Source: an uncultured Verrucomicrobiales bacterium
GTDB taxonomy: Bacteria; Verrucomicrobiota; Verrucomicrobiia; Verrucomicrobiales; Akkermansiaceae
Length of the DNA stretch: 54,070 bases
Assembly: GCA_937928545.1 (NCBI GenBank)
Contig: CALGJQ010000034.1
Coordinates: forward strand, 1 to 54,070
Direction of reading: 5' to 3'
Below the pieces are notes generated by a model, which had not been told where the DNA came from, searched no databases, and saw only the letters and a program-made list of their open reading frames with translations. The position numbers were made by a program, and so were the translations under genes. How positions within the stretch are numbered: position 1 is the stretch's first letter; each line of letters opens with the position of its first letter. Positions 35,237-43,983 of the stretch are shown in pieces.

Positions 35237-37993
35237 TTATTCGGGTTGAACTGGAGCAACTCCGAAGCGATAGAAGGCTTTTTGATTGTTTGGATTTTGG
35301 TCGTCGACGAGGTCGATGGGGTTCCCCGGGTCGAGGCTAAAGAATACGGGTTGACTTCCCCAGTCTTGGAGGTCAGTGGAGCGCTGAACCTGCCATTCGA
35401 GCAAGCCGACGGCAGCGAGATTGTAACCAAAGGAATAGACCGGGTGGCCTGTTGCATTGAAAGAAAGAGCGGGGTTAGCTAGATGCTCTGGATCGGCGAC
35501 GAAGGGGTCGGTGCCAAGGGCGAATTCGATCGCGAAGGGGCTGCCATCTCCGTCGTGGTCAGTCTCCCAGAGGAGAGATAAGATGAAGGGGAAGTCTGCT
35601 CCCTCCCTGAATTCGGCTGCTCCGATGTCTGGCTGGCCGTCGGTGATGGGGAATCCACGTTGGTCGGCGGTGCGGGTTGAGCTGGTGGCCATATTTCGTG
35701 CAGGAGAGTTGGGGAGCGGAAGCATGGTCCGGGTGGGGCCGCCGTAGTCGCCGAGGGGGGCGAGGAGAGGATCGCCGGATAGGATGTTGGTGGCCGGGTC
35801 AACGGTGGCAAAGCCAGCGATATTCTCTGACTGGGTTGTTGCGAGCAAATCTGCTTGTGCGTTCCCAGCGATGATGGAGTTGGTGATGTTGAAGGTGCTA
35901 TTACTTGAGGAATAGATGCCGCCGCCGGAGCCGCCGGAGCCGGTGATGTTACCAGAGAGAGTAGAAAAGTTCAGAGTGAGCGAGCTGTTGTCGTCTACGA
36001 AAATACCGCCGCCAGCCCCGCCGTCGGCGGCCAAGCCGCTGCCGTCGCCGGTGATATTACCAGAGAGAGTGGAAGAGTTCAGAGTGAGCGAGCTGTTGTC
36101 GGCTACAAAAATACCACCGCCGGCCCCGCCGTCGGCGGTTTTTCCTCCAGTGAGGGTGAGTCCGTGGAGGGCGGCGGTAGCGTTGGGTTTGATTTCAAGG
36201 ACGCGGCGGTGGTCAGTGTCGCTGGCATTCGCATCGATGGTGAGGCCGTTCGCGAGATTGGAGGCGTCGATGAAGAGGCCGTTGGCGGTGCCGGTGACTT
36301 CGAGCTGAGTGCTATTGGCACTGAGGGTGATGGTTTCGTCGTCTAGGCTTGAGGCGAAGCGAATCACTTGGCCGGTGGTATTTGCGGAATCAGAGAGGGC
36401 GGTGCGCAGTGTGCCTTCATCGGAAACTTCGATGATGTTTCCAAGTTTGACGGCACCGATGGTGGGTGGGCCGTTGAGGGTGAAACCACGCTGGTCGGTG
36501 CGGGTGGTGTCTGCGGTGTCGAGGATGGCGGGAGAACCGGCAAGGGGGTGCATAGTCTGGGTGGGGCCGCCGTAGTGGGCGAGGGGGGCGAGCTGAGGGT
36601 CGGCTTCGCTGATGAGATTAGGATCGGGGGTCGTAGGGGCGGTTGGAGTTTTGAGATTGGGGTCTGATTGGATGCCAATATTGGCGGCGATGAGGGAGTT
36701 TCCGATCGTGAGGGACGACGAGGAGTTGTTAATTCCACCTCCTATGAAAGCGAGATTTTCAGTGATGGTGCAGTGGGTGAGGCTGAGGGTGGAAGTGGAA
36801 GTGGAGAAGATGCCGCCTCCGTTCCCATATTCGCCAGCTGGGGCCCCATTTCTATTTCCTCCGTCGCCAGTTTGGTTGTCATGCAAGGTGCAGTTTTCGA
36901 GGGTGAGGGTGCCATCGTTGTAGATGCCCGCGCCGTCTCCACCTGATCCAGCAAAGCCAAAGCTGTTGGGGTCGATGTTGAGGTTCCCGCCGCGACCGGT
37001 TTGATTCCCGAAGAGGGAGCAGCTGGTGAGGGTGAGGGTGGAGTCTCCTTTATTAAAGATGCCGCCCCCAAGTCCGCCTTGTGGGGCAGGGAAGGTAGCG
37101 CTGTCGCCTCCGGCGAGAGTCCAGTTGTCGTTGAGGGTGGAGTCGGTGAGAGTAAGGGTGGCGGTGCCGTTGTCGACGCCGTGGCTGGAGATGCCGCCGC
37201 CTTCGTATGCGGAGTTATTGCTAAGGGTGCAGGTGGTGAGGGTGGTGGTGGAAATGCTGCTGGGGTCGCGGCCTCTGCTGAAGATGGCACCGCCGGTGGT
37301 GGATGCTGAATTGCCAGAGAGGGAGCAGTCGGTGAGGGCGAGGGTGGCGCTGCCTGCGATGGCTCCGCTGCGACCGTCGCTGAAGATCGCGCCGCCTTCG
37401 GTCGCTGAGTTATTGGAGAGGGTGCAATTGGTGAGGCTAAGTGTGACGCTTCGGCTGTAGCCTTTGTTGAAAATGGCTCCGCCGTAGGTTGCTTGATGGT
37501 CGGAGAGGGTGCAATCAGTGAGAGTGAGGGTGGCTCCATCGTTGTAGATGGCTCCGCCAGCATTTCCTGGGAAAGCGCCAGTGGGAGAGCCGTCGGTGAG
37601 GGTGAGATTTTCGAGGGTGACAGTGTGGCCCGGCTGGATCTCAAACACGCGGTGGCCGTCGGCGGCTTTAATCGTGATGCCGTCGGTGAGATCTGAGGCG
37701 TTGATATGAAAGGCGCCCCCAATGACAAGCTGACCCAGGGAGGGCCTGAGGGTGATGGTGCCGTTATTGAGATTTGCGGCGAAGTCGATAGAGAGGGATG
37801 AATATTTGATGGCCTCGCGCAGGGAGATGCCGGCGCCGTGGTCGCTATCTGAGTTGGCATCGCCATTGTCCTCATCAAAGAGAGTGTTGACGGTGATGGC
37901 TTGCGAGAGAGGGGCGGCGATGAGGGAAAGGGAGAAGACGAGTGCTCGGTGGAGACGGGTGCCATTTAAGAATGAGAGGAAGGATGAGTTCAT
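35237..37993 (-). CDS. secreted CSLREA/beta-helix protein (choice-of-anchor Q type)
   Basis: A 918-residue protein with a signal peptide ending PLSQA. It opens with a CSLREA-like motif (GISLREAIKYS) and then carries a right-handed beta-helix built from repeats with the pattern LTLTDCTLSxNxAxxGGAIFN, a long chain of Ser/Thr-Gly-rich rungs. A late section has an almost exact 36-residue duplication (positions 36049-36138 against 35941-36030). Choice-of-anchor Q motifs occur at GNSLIAAN and NSIIAGN, followed by L-A-P-L-x-x-Y-G-G-P-T. The end (about 800-918) includes a DPFVAD segment and a STDLQDW ... FYRFG terminal module shared with neighbours. It probably sits on the cell surface, possibly binding polysaccharide. 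It lies beyond the transpeptidase gene on the same strand. Confidence 0.9.
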   Translation of the reverse strand: MNSSFLSFLNGTRLHRALVFSLSLIAAPLSQAITVNTLFDEDNGDANSDSDHGAGISLREAIKYSSLSIDFAANLNNGTITLRPSLGQLVIGGAFHINASDLTDGITIKAADGHRVFEIQPGHTVTLENLTLTDGSPTGAFPGNAGGAIYNDGATLTLTDCTLSDHQATYGGAIFNKGYSRSVTLSLTNCTLSNNSATEGGAIFSDGRSGAIAGSATLALTDCSLSGNSASTTGGAIFSRGRDPSSISTTTLTTCTLSNNSAYEGGGISSHGVDNGTATLTLTDSTLNDNWTLAGGDSATFPAPQGGLGGGIFNKGDSTLTLTSCSLFGNQTGRGGNLNIDPNSFGFAGSGGDGAGIYNDGTLTLENCTLHDNQTGDGGNRNGAPAGEYGNGGGIFSTSTSTLSLTHCTITENLAFIGGGINNSSSSLTIGNSLIAANIGIQSDPNLKTPTAPTTPDPNLISEADPQLAPLAHYGGPTQTMHPLAGSPAILDTADTTRTDQRGFTLNGPPTIGAVKLGNIIEVSDEGTLRTALSDSANTTGQVIRFASSLDDETITLSANSTQLEVTGTANGLFIDASNLANGLTIDANASDTDHRRVLEIKPNATAALHGLTLTGGKTADGGAGGGIFVADNSSLTLNSSTLSGNITGDGSGLAADGGAGGGIFVDDNSSLTLNFSTLSGNITGSGGSGGGIYSSSNSTFNITNSIIAGNAQADLLATTQSENIAGFATVDPATNILSGDPLLAPLGDYGGPTRTMLPLPNSPARNMATSSTRTADQRGFPITDGQPDIGAAEFREGADFPFILSLLWETDHDGDGSPFAIEFALGTDPFVADPEHLANPALSFNATGHPVYSFGYNLAAVGLLEWQVQRSTDLQDWGSQPVFFSLDPGNPIDLVDDQNPNNQKAFYRFGVAPVQPE
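35941..36138. repeat. 108-base tandem duplication inside the beta-helix gene
   Basis: Two copies, 35941-36030 and 36049-36138, match over 90 bases with only a handful of differences, offset by 108 bases (36 codons). It encodes two near-identical helix rungs (SSLTLNxSTLSGNITG), a recent in-frame expansion. Confidence 0.85.
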
Positions 37994-38082
37994 AGGAGAG
38001 AGATGAAGGTGTGGCTCGCTGGGATCAGGGTAGTAGGAATCCTATCGCTCTTACTATCGAAGTTGTTTGCGAGCGGTTACGA

Positions 38083-38102
38083 GGAAAATTACATAATTTT
38101 CC
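38083..38102. promoter_or_regulatory. perfect inverted repeat upstream of the beta-helix gene
   Basis: GGAAAATTA and TAATTTTCC (9-base arms, spacer CA) form a near-continuous palindrome about 90 bases upstream of the beta-helix ATG and just beyond the transpeptidase stop on the same strand. It may be an operator for the beta-helix gene or a terminator stem of the transpeptidase transcript; there is no clear T-run after it. Confidence 0.45.
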
Positions 38103-38115
38103 AAATGAGATATAT

Positions 38116-38856
38116 TTACTGCCGATTGAGGATGTAAATGGGGTCGCCGAGTTGCTTGCGCTGATATTGGGTGACTTGGCCACTTTTGATGAGGGCCTTT
38201 AGGTTGGCGTTGGGATTGGCGGTGGGGTCGAAGCCTCCGGCGGATTGCTTGAGGTAGGGGATGAGAAGGTGGGCTTCATCGATGTCGGGGACGGGGCAGC
38301 CGGTGGTGCAGGGGATGCGGCCGATCATTCTTTGCGCGCGGCGTTGGCGGAGCATTTCGCTGGCGTTGGGATTGTAAGAATGGATGACGACTCCGTTCGG
38401 GACGTAGCCGCGGAGCTTGGGATCGGGATGAGTGGGTGGGTAGAGGATCTCGGCGTAGATGCCGCTGACGCCTTTTTTGGAATCGCCGGTTTGGATGTTG
38501 GCGTTGCCGTTTTTAGCGATGCGGACTCCGCCCATCGTGAAGAAGCCGGGAGGGGTTTGGGCGTGGGCGGTGCCGAGGCCGCGCTTGCCGGTGCCGCAGC
38601 GGAGGGTCTTTTGGACTTTGCCGGTTTTGAGCGAGATGACGTGCATGCGTTGGGTGCGCGGGTCGACGACGTAGACCCAAGTCGGGTTGTAGCTGGGATG
38701 GCCGGCGCTGCGTTGCGCGGCGATGGAGGATTTGATCTTGGCCCAATCAGCGGCGGGAACAATTGAGGGTGAGGAGGTCGAGGCATTTCCCGTGGAGCAA
38801 GATTGCAGAAGCAGGAAGAGTGAGAAGAAGGTGATAAAGAGGGGAGTTTTGATCAT
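38116..38856 (-). CDS. murein L,D-transpeptidase-family lipoprotein (YkuD_2 type)
   Basis: A 246-residue lipoprotein with a lipobox LLQSC at Cys20. The catalytic domain matches the murein L,D-transpeptidase catalytic-domain family: YVVDPRTQRMHV, TPPGFFTMGG, GVVIHSYNPN with a candidate catalytic His159, and IPCTTGCPVPD with the likely nucleophile Cys187 (Cys183 nearby). Such enzymes make 3-3 cross-links or attach proteins to peptidoglycan, or occur as carboxypeptidases. It lies between two large secreted beta-helix proteins, so a role in anchoring surface proteins is possible but inferred. It is divergent from the next giant gene by 137 bases. Confidence 0.85.
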   Translation of the reverse strand: MIKTPLFITFFSLFLLLQSCSTGNASTSSPSIVPAADWAKIKSSIAAQRSAGHPSYNPTWVYVVDPRTQRMHVISLKTGKVQKTLRCGTGKRGLGTAHAQTPPGFFTMGGVRIAKNGNANIQTGDSKKGVSGIYAEILYPPTHPDPKLRGYVPNGVVIHSYNPNASEMLRQRRAQRMIGRIPCTTGCPVPDIDEAHLLIPYLKQSAGGFDPTANPNANLKALIKSGQVTQYQRKQLGDPIYILNRQ

Positions 38857-38993
38857 GTGTATACAATGGCATGAACCGATCTCATTAGGAAGTCTGAGCT
38901 CTCGATTGAATTTTACGCAAATAGGCTGTAACCATTCAGTATTTTATCCGATAAGGAGTTAGGGCTGTTTTACAGGTCTCGCTTACGCTTTTT

Positions 38994-41900
38994 ATGAAAC
39001 TTCCTAAAGTTCTTGCTCTCCTTGCGACAATCTCGGTTGTGCAATCTTCAGAGACGCTTATTCACTATCGGGTGAATTCAGGAGATAGCACGAGCTCGAT
39101 CCCCAATTTAGGGACGTTGGGGAATGGGGTGGCTGCTGGCAGTGGCGTGACTTATTCGTTTGACCGACCGTTTGAGGGCGTGCCGGATGGAGGGGGGGGA
39201 AACTCGATTGCATTTGATGGGACGGGCGGAGTGCTAGCACCGGGGACTCAGCAGCTGCTCAATAGTACGATTTTGGCGAATGGAGGATTCACCTACGAGG
39301 CTTGGTTTAAGTGGAATGGGAGTGGTGACTGGAATGCCATCATTGATTATGCGGGGACGGAGAAGATTTTTCGACATGCCACGAATGGTCTCCGGATGCA
39401 GACGAATAATGGGTTTGATTATGTTTTTCCCTCGGTTCCAGCCAATGAGTGGCGGCATATCGCGGTGGTTTTTTCAAATGTGACCGCTGCCACCGGAACC
39501 CATATTACTGGAGATTACACCTTTTATCTTAACGGCGGGCCGACGGGGAGTCTGACGGGGGTTACGATTACTGATTTTGGTGACAGTCTGAATCGGACGA
39601 TAGGCGTGGGGACCCACCCTTCACAATTTTCTGGGGATTTCTTCAGCGGCCTGATCTACGAGCCTAAAGTCACCTTGGGGCCGCTTTCTCCAGACGAGTT
39701 ATTTTTTGATGCGACGGTGACAACCCTCAGTGATGAGGATGATGGTCGAATGGGTGGAGGGAATGGGATTTCGCTGCGCGAGGCGATTAAGTATTCTCCT
39801 GCTGGAGCGACGATCACTTTTAACCCAAATTTCGCAGGTGGGACGATTTTTCTCGATGAGACGCTTGGGCAAATTTCCATTCCTAGGGACCTTACGATTG
39901 ATGCTTCGGATTTGTTCCGCCCGATTGGGCTGAGTGCTCAGGGGAATTCCCGCATCTTTCTGATCGATGGAAGTTCGGCAGTGACTCTGAACAATCTCGT
40001 CCTGTCAGATGGAGATGGAGGCCTTGAAAATGGAGGGGCTATCTTTTCATCTGCTGGAGCTCTCACTTTAATCGATTGCACGATCAAGCGTTGCCATGCC
40101 CCGTGTGGTGGTGCGATCACGAACGATGCAACATTGCTGACGCTCATTCGTTGCACGCTCTCTGAGAATACCGCGGATACGGGAGGCGCAATTTGTAGTG
40201 GAACGGCTGTGGTTATGGAGCAATGCACCCTTGCCGAGAATTATGCGGAGGGCTTTGCGGGAGCGATTGCGAACTGGGGGGATTTGACTTTGATTCACTG
40301 CACGATTTCAGACAACACTGCGCTCGCTGGGGCAGGAGGGGTTGGGAAGTTCGATGGCACCCTGACTCTTGGTTACAGTATTATTGCAGGGAATAAGGCT
40401 CCGGATACCCCAGACCTGTCAGGTTCCATCGATACGGACCAAGGGTCTAATTTGATCGCTGGATCCCCTCGTTTGTCTCCTCTGGGAGATTTTGGTGGGA
40501 AGACGGAAACGATGTTGCCTCTTTCTTTGTCACCGGCGCTCAATCCGGTTCAACCTTCTGGTTTTCTTTTGGATCAGAGAGGTTTTACGCGAGACTTTTC
40601 ACCGGACATTGGGGCAGCGGAGCAGCCGCCCATGATTCAAGTCAGCAATAATAACGATAGCGGGCCAGGGAGTCTCCGTGACGCGATTTCCTCGGCGGGA
40701 CCTCAAGGGGCTACGATTCTGATTGGTTTTAATCTTGAAGGGCAGACCATCACTTTAACTTCGGGCCAGATCGAGATTGGTGAAAAGCAGGGCCTAATCA
40801 TCGATGGTGCCCAGACCTTTCCGGGGGCACCTGTGATTGTTTCAGGAGACGATACCAGCCGGGTCTTCAGTGTGGGTTTTGGGTCGAGTGTTATCATGCG
40901 GGACCTCACGATTGCTAATGGATTCTCTGGTCAAGGCGCGGGGATTTATAATGGAGGTCACCTTGATTTGATTGGCTGCACGATTCGGGATAATGAAACG
41001 CCTGAAGGGGAATTTTTCCAAGGAGGGGATGGGGGAGGACTCTTCAATGATGTGGGTCAGGTATTGCGCCTGACGGGATGCACGGTCAGTGGGAATAAGA
41101 CCGGAATCGGGGTTCCGGGTGAAGGAGGCGACAATGGTGGCTTTGGAGCGGGTATTTACAACCTAGGCTCTCTCCTTCTTGATCGTAGTACGATCACTGG
41201 AAACAGCTGTGCTTCTGACGGCTGGGGTGGCGGCATTTTTTGTAATGAAGCTTTTGTGAGTGTGCTTTCTTCTACGATTACCGGTAATTCGGCTTCTCGC
41301 GGAGGTGGAATTTATGCGGACTCTAACAGTTTGGTGAGGCTGAGGCACTCGATTGCGAGTTTCAATATCGCTTCAATTTCTTCCAATATCGCAGGCAGTT
41401 TTGACCAAGATGGGACAAACAATATCACCGACGATGATCCTGTTCTCGCTCCGCTAGGTAATTACGGAGGTCGCACCGAGACGATGCCACCGATTGCGGG
41501 ATCCCCTGCGATTGGTCAAGCAGTTGGGGCTCTGCATAGCTTCGACCAACGAGGTATTTCGGTGACGGGTGTTCCTGATCTTGGGGCGACGGAGTATCAG
41601 GACCCCGCTCCCACCAGTCTTTTTTGGTCCGATCCAGCGCCCATTGTTTTTGGAACGGCGCTTTCCACGGTGCAACTTAATGCGAGTGCAGATAATCCGG
41701 GAACGATTTCCTACTCACCTCAGCTCGGCTCTGTTTTGGCGGCGGGGACTTACACCCTGATTGCGACTTTCACGCCAGATGATCCTAATTTTCATTTAGG
41801 AGTCAGCGCCAATGTGACTCTCATTGTTAATCGAGCAAGTCCGGTGATCACTTGGACTGAGCCGAGCGCGATCACTTATGGAACTCCATTGAGTGGGGCT

Positions 41901-43346
41901 CAGTTGAATGCGAGTGCCAGCAACGGAGCGAGCGTGACATATTCGGAAAATGCAGGTCAGGTGCTCAACGCGGGCAGCACTCAACTGACCGCTTCACTCG
42001 CAGAAACGCCTAACTTTAATGCAGCTTCCAAGTCGGTGACCCTGAGCGTCAGTAAAGCTCCCCTGATCGTGACGGCGGATGATAAGGAGCGTGAGGAAGG
42101 CGAGGCAAATCCCACATTGACCTTGAGTTATACGGGCTTCGTGAACGGTGATACGGATCTTGATAGTGCGCCGACTCTCTCGACTCTGGCAACGGTCGCG
42201 AGCGCGCCGGGGACTTATCCGATCACTCTGAGCGGAGGGAGCGATGCGAATTACACCCTCTCTTTTGTGGCCGGAAAGCTTACGATTGTGGGGCTCCCGA
42301 TTTCGGTTTCTGGAGCGATCTGGGAAGATCTTGACGAGGATGGAATTCGTTCGGCTTCCGATCCGGGGATCGTGGGAGCGCAGGTGTTGATTTTTGATAC
42401 GGCAACCCAAGGGCTACTTGCGATGACGAACACGGCTTCGGATGGTTCGTATAGTCTTGGTGAGTTGGATGGACTGACACCGGGCTCGTATACGCTGGCT
42501 TTGAATTTGCCCATCGGGAGTATTTCCAGCGAGACACTTTGGATTTCGACTTTACGAAACCAAGGTGGGAACGAAGCAGTTGATAGTGATCTTGAGCCTT
42601 GTGATCTGGCGGCGGGGACTTGCCTGACCCAGATCGTGGTGATTCCCAACGGGCCTCTTCAGTGGGATGCGGGCTTGGTCGAGCAGGGATTCAATCGCGG
42701 CACCGTTCAAGGAACGCTTTGGAACGATAGCAATCAAAATAGTTTCTTTGTTGGTGAGGGTGGGTTTGCGAATGCGACTGTTTCTCTTCTTACGGCGGAG
42801 GGAGATCGTTTGCGCACGGTTGAGACTGATCTCAATGGGTCTTACCAGTTCCTCAATGTGCTCCCCGGTGAGTATCGCGTTCGTTTTGAGAAGCCCGTGG
42901 GGATTGATCACTTCAGTGCGCAGTTCGGAGACAGTGAGGTAAATCCGGCTGATGGAACTTCTGATATCTTGATTCTGGAACTGGGAGAGAGTGTTTCAGT
43001 ATCGGCCGGAATTTCAGCAGAGCCTCCCTTTTTAGCCTTTTCTCAGAACATTGGCATCCTCCGGACTCCCTTAGAGACGGCGCAAGGAGTGCGTCTTCAT
43101 CGGGATAGCGAGACGGGCGAGATGAGCGTGCGCTTTACCGTTCTGCCTTTGCTTCGCACGGCTGATGGGACTGACTTCTTTCCTGAGCAACGCCTAGAGT
43201 TCAGCTCAGATTGTCAAACTTGGCATGAGACTGACTTCGTCATTCCAGCGTCTTCTAATGCCTCCATACGTGAAGAACGAATTCCAGTTGAGCTCACGAG
43301 TGGGCCTACTTTCTTCCGCATTCGCGTCAATTCTACCAATCCCTAA
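38994..43346 (+). CDS. giant secreted multidomain protein: LamG, two beta-helices, Ig/MBG, SdrD-like B domains
   Basis: A 1450-residue exported protein (signal peptide ends VVQSS). Domains in order: a LamG-like jelly roll (about 20-230, with GFTYEAWFKWNGSGDWNAI and GLIYEPKVTLG); a CSLREA-type motif (GISLREAIKYS) and beta-helix 1 (about 240-540); a second opener (DSGPGSLRDAI) and beta-helix 2 (about 546-870); Ig-like repeats (WSDPAPIVFGT, WTEPSAITYGT, about 870-1020); an MBG domain (VTADDKEREEGEANPTLTLS, about 1022-1100); two SdrD-like B domains (AIWEDLDEDGIRSASDPGI near 1102 and TLWNDSNQNSFFVGEG near 1236); and the terminal FSSDCQTW ... FFRIRVN module. It is followed 27 bases later by the Hcp gene, so it may lead that operon. 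Confidence 0.9.
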   Translation: MKLPKVLALLATISVVQSSETLIHYRVNSGDSTSSIPNLGTLGNGVAAGSGVTYSFDRPFEGVPDGGGGNSIAFDGTGGVLAPGTQQLLNSTILANGGFTYEAWFKWNGSGDWNAIIDYAGTEKIFRHATNGLRMQTNNGFDYVFPSVPANEWRHIAVVFSNVTAATGTHITGDYTFYLNGGPTGSLTGVTITDFGDSLNRTIGVGTHPSQFSGDFFSGLIYEPKVTLGPLSPDELFFDATVTTLSDEDDGRMGGGNGISLREAIKYSPAGATITFNPNFAGGTIFLDETLGQISIPRDLTIDASDLFRPIGLSAQGNSRIFLIDGSSAVTLNNLVLSDGDGGLENGGAIFSSAGALTLIDCTIKRCHAPCGGAITNDATLLTLIRCTLSENTADTGGAICSGTAVVMEQCTLAENYAEGFAGAIANWGDLTLIHCTISDNTALAGAGGVGKFDGTLTLGYSIIAGNKAPDTPDLSGSIDTDQGSNLIAGSPRLSPLGDFGGKTETMLPLSLSPALNPVQPSGFLLDQRGFTRDFSPDIGAAEQPPMIQVSNNNDSGPGSLRDAISSAGPQGATILIGFNLEGQTITLTSGQIEIGEKQGLIIDGAQTFPGAPVIVSGDDTSRVFSVGFGSSVIMRDLTIANGFSGQGAGIYNGGHLDLIGCTIRDNETPEGEFFQGGDGGGLFNDVGQVLRLTGCTVSGNKTGIGVPGEGGDNGGFGAGIYNLGSLLLDRSTITGNSCASDGWGGGIFCNEAFVSVLSSTITGNSASRGGGIYADSNSLVRLRHSIASFNIASISSNIAGSFDQDGTNNITDDDPVLAPLGNYGGRTETMPPIAGSPAIGQAVGALHSFDQRGISVTGVPDLGATEYQDPAPTSLFWSDPAPIVFGTALSTVQLNASADNPGTISYSPQLGSVLAAGTYTLIATFTPDDPNFHLGVSANVTLIVNRASPVITWTEPSAITYGTPLSGAQLNASASNGASVTYSENAGQVLNAGSTQLTASLAETPNFNAASKSVTLSVSKAPLIVTADDKEREEGEANPTLTLSYTGFVNGDTDLDSAPTLSTLATVASAPGTYPITLSGGSDANYTLSFVAGKLTIVGLPISVSGAIWEDLDEDGIRSASDPGIVGAQVLIFDTATQGLLAMTNTASDGSYSLGELDGLTPGSYTLALNLPIGSISSETLWISTLRNQGGNEAVDSDLEPCDLAAGTCLTQIVVIPNGPLQWDAGLVEQGFNRGTVQGTLWNDSNQNSFFVGEGGFANATVSLLTAEGDRLRTVETDLNGSYQFLNVLPGEYRVRFEKPVGIDHFSAQFGDSEVNPADGTSDILILELGESVSVSAGISAEPPFLAFSQNIGILRTPLETAQGVRLHRDSETGEMSVRFTVLPLLRTADGTDFFPEQRLEFSSDCQTWHETDFVIPASSNASIREERIPVELTSGPTFFRIRVNSTNP

Positions 43347-43373
43347 ACTCAAAAAAATCGAACCACTACTACC

Positions 43374-43940
43374 ATGAAATATAAAACCCGATTCTTAACC
43401 GCGCCGTTCGCTTGTTTGGCCCTCCTAGCGTTCTTTGCCATTTCTACTTCGGCCTCAGCAGTTGAAATGTTCCTCAAGATCGAGGGAGAAATTAAAGGCG
43501 AAAGCAATGATGATGAGCACAAAGATGACATCGATGTCCTCGCATGGAGCTGGGGGGCGAGCAATGCTGGCTCGTTTCACCTTGGTGGAGGCGGTGGCTC
43601 TGGTAAGGCGAATTTCCAGGACATATCGATTACCAAGTATGTCGACAAAGCCTCGGCGACCTTATTGCTTCATGTGGCCAATGGGGCTCATTTTGCGTCA
43701 GCAACTCTGACGGTGAGGAGAGGAGGTCCAAATTCAAGGAACCTTTTGGTGATCAAGATGACCAAGGTTTTTGTGACGAGTGTCAGTACTGGTGGCTCTG
43801 TCGGGGAGGATCGGCTCACCGAGAATATCTCGCTTAATTTCGAGCAGGTCGAAGTGAAATATATTGAGCAGAAAGAAGATGGCACCGAAGGGGAGACGAA
43901 GGAGTTCAAATGGAATATCGGGGCAAACGCGCCCAAGTAA
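43374..43940 (+). CDS. exported Hcp-family (type VI tube-like) protein, single domain
   Basis: A 188-residue protein with a clear signal peptide (LLAFFAISTSASA before VEMFLK). The mature domain matches the Hcp1 family: MFLKIEG, HKDDIDVLAWSWG, GGGGGSGKANFQDISITKYVDKAS core (here described in parts), and a closing strand SLNFEQVEVKYIEQ. Cytosolic Hcp proteins form hexameric rings in the type VI tube and have no signal peptide, so Sec export is unusual though seen in Verrucomicrobia and Planctomycetes relatives. No other type VI gene lies nearby. It is 27 bases after the giant gene and 43 before the Hcp fusion. Confidence 0.9.
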   Translation: MKYKTRFLTAPFACLALLAFFAISTSASAVEMFLKIEGEIKGESNDDEHKDDIDVLAWSWGASNAGSFHLGGGGGSGKANFQDISITKYVDKASATLLLHVANGAHFASATLTVRRGGPNSRNLLVIKMTKVFVTSVSTGGSVGEDRLTENISLNFEQVEVKYIEQKEDGTEGETKEFKWNIGANAPK

Positions 43941-43983
43941 GTCACTCTCTTTGATACCTTAAAACACCCTGATCCAGCCACCG

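Noticed and set aside
36742..37965. Minus-strand 407-codon frame in the beta-helix gene
   Set aside because: It is the same strand in another frame, extremely rich in Pro and Ser, and lacks the signal peptide and repeats of the real frame.
35237..37993. CRISPR-like repeats in the beta-helix gene
   Set aside because: The repeats are in-frame coding rungs with variable spacing, not uniform repeats with unique spacers.
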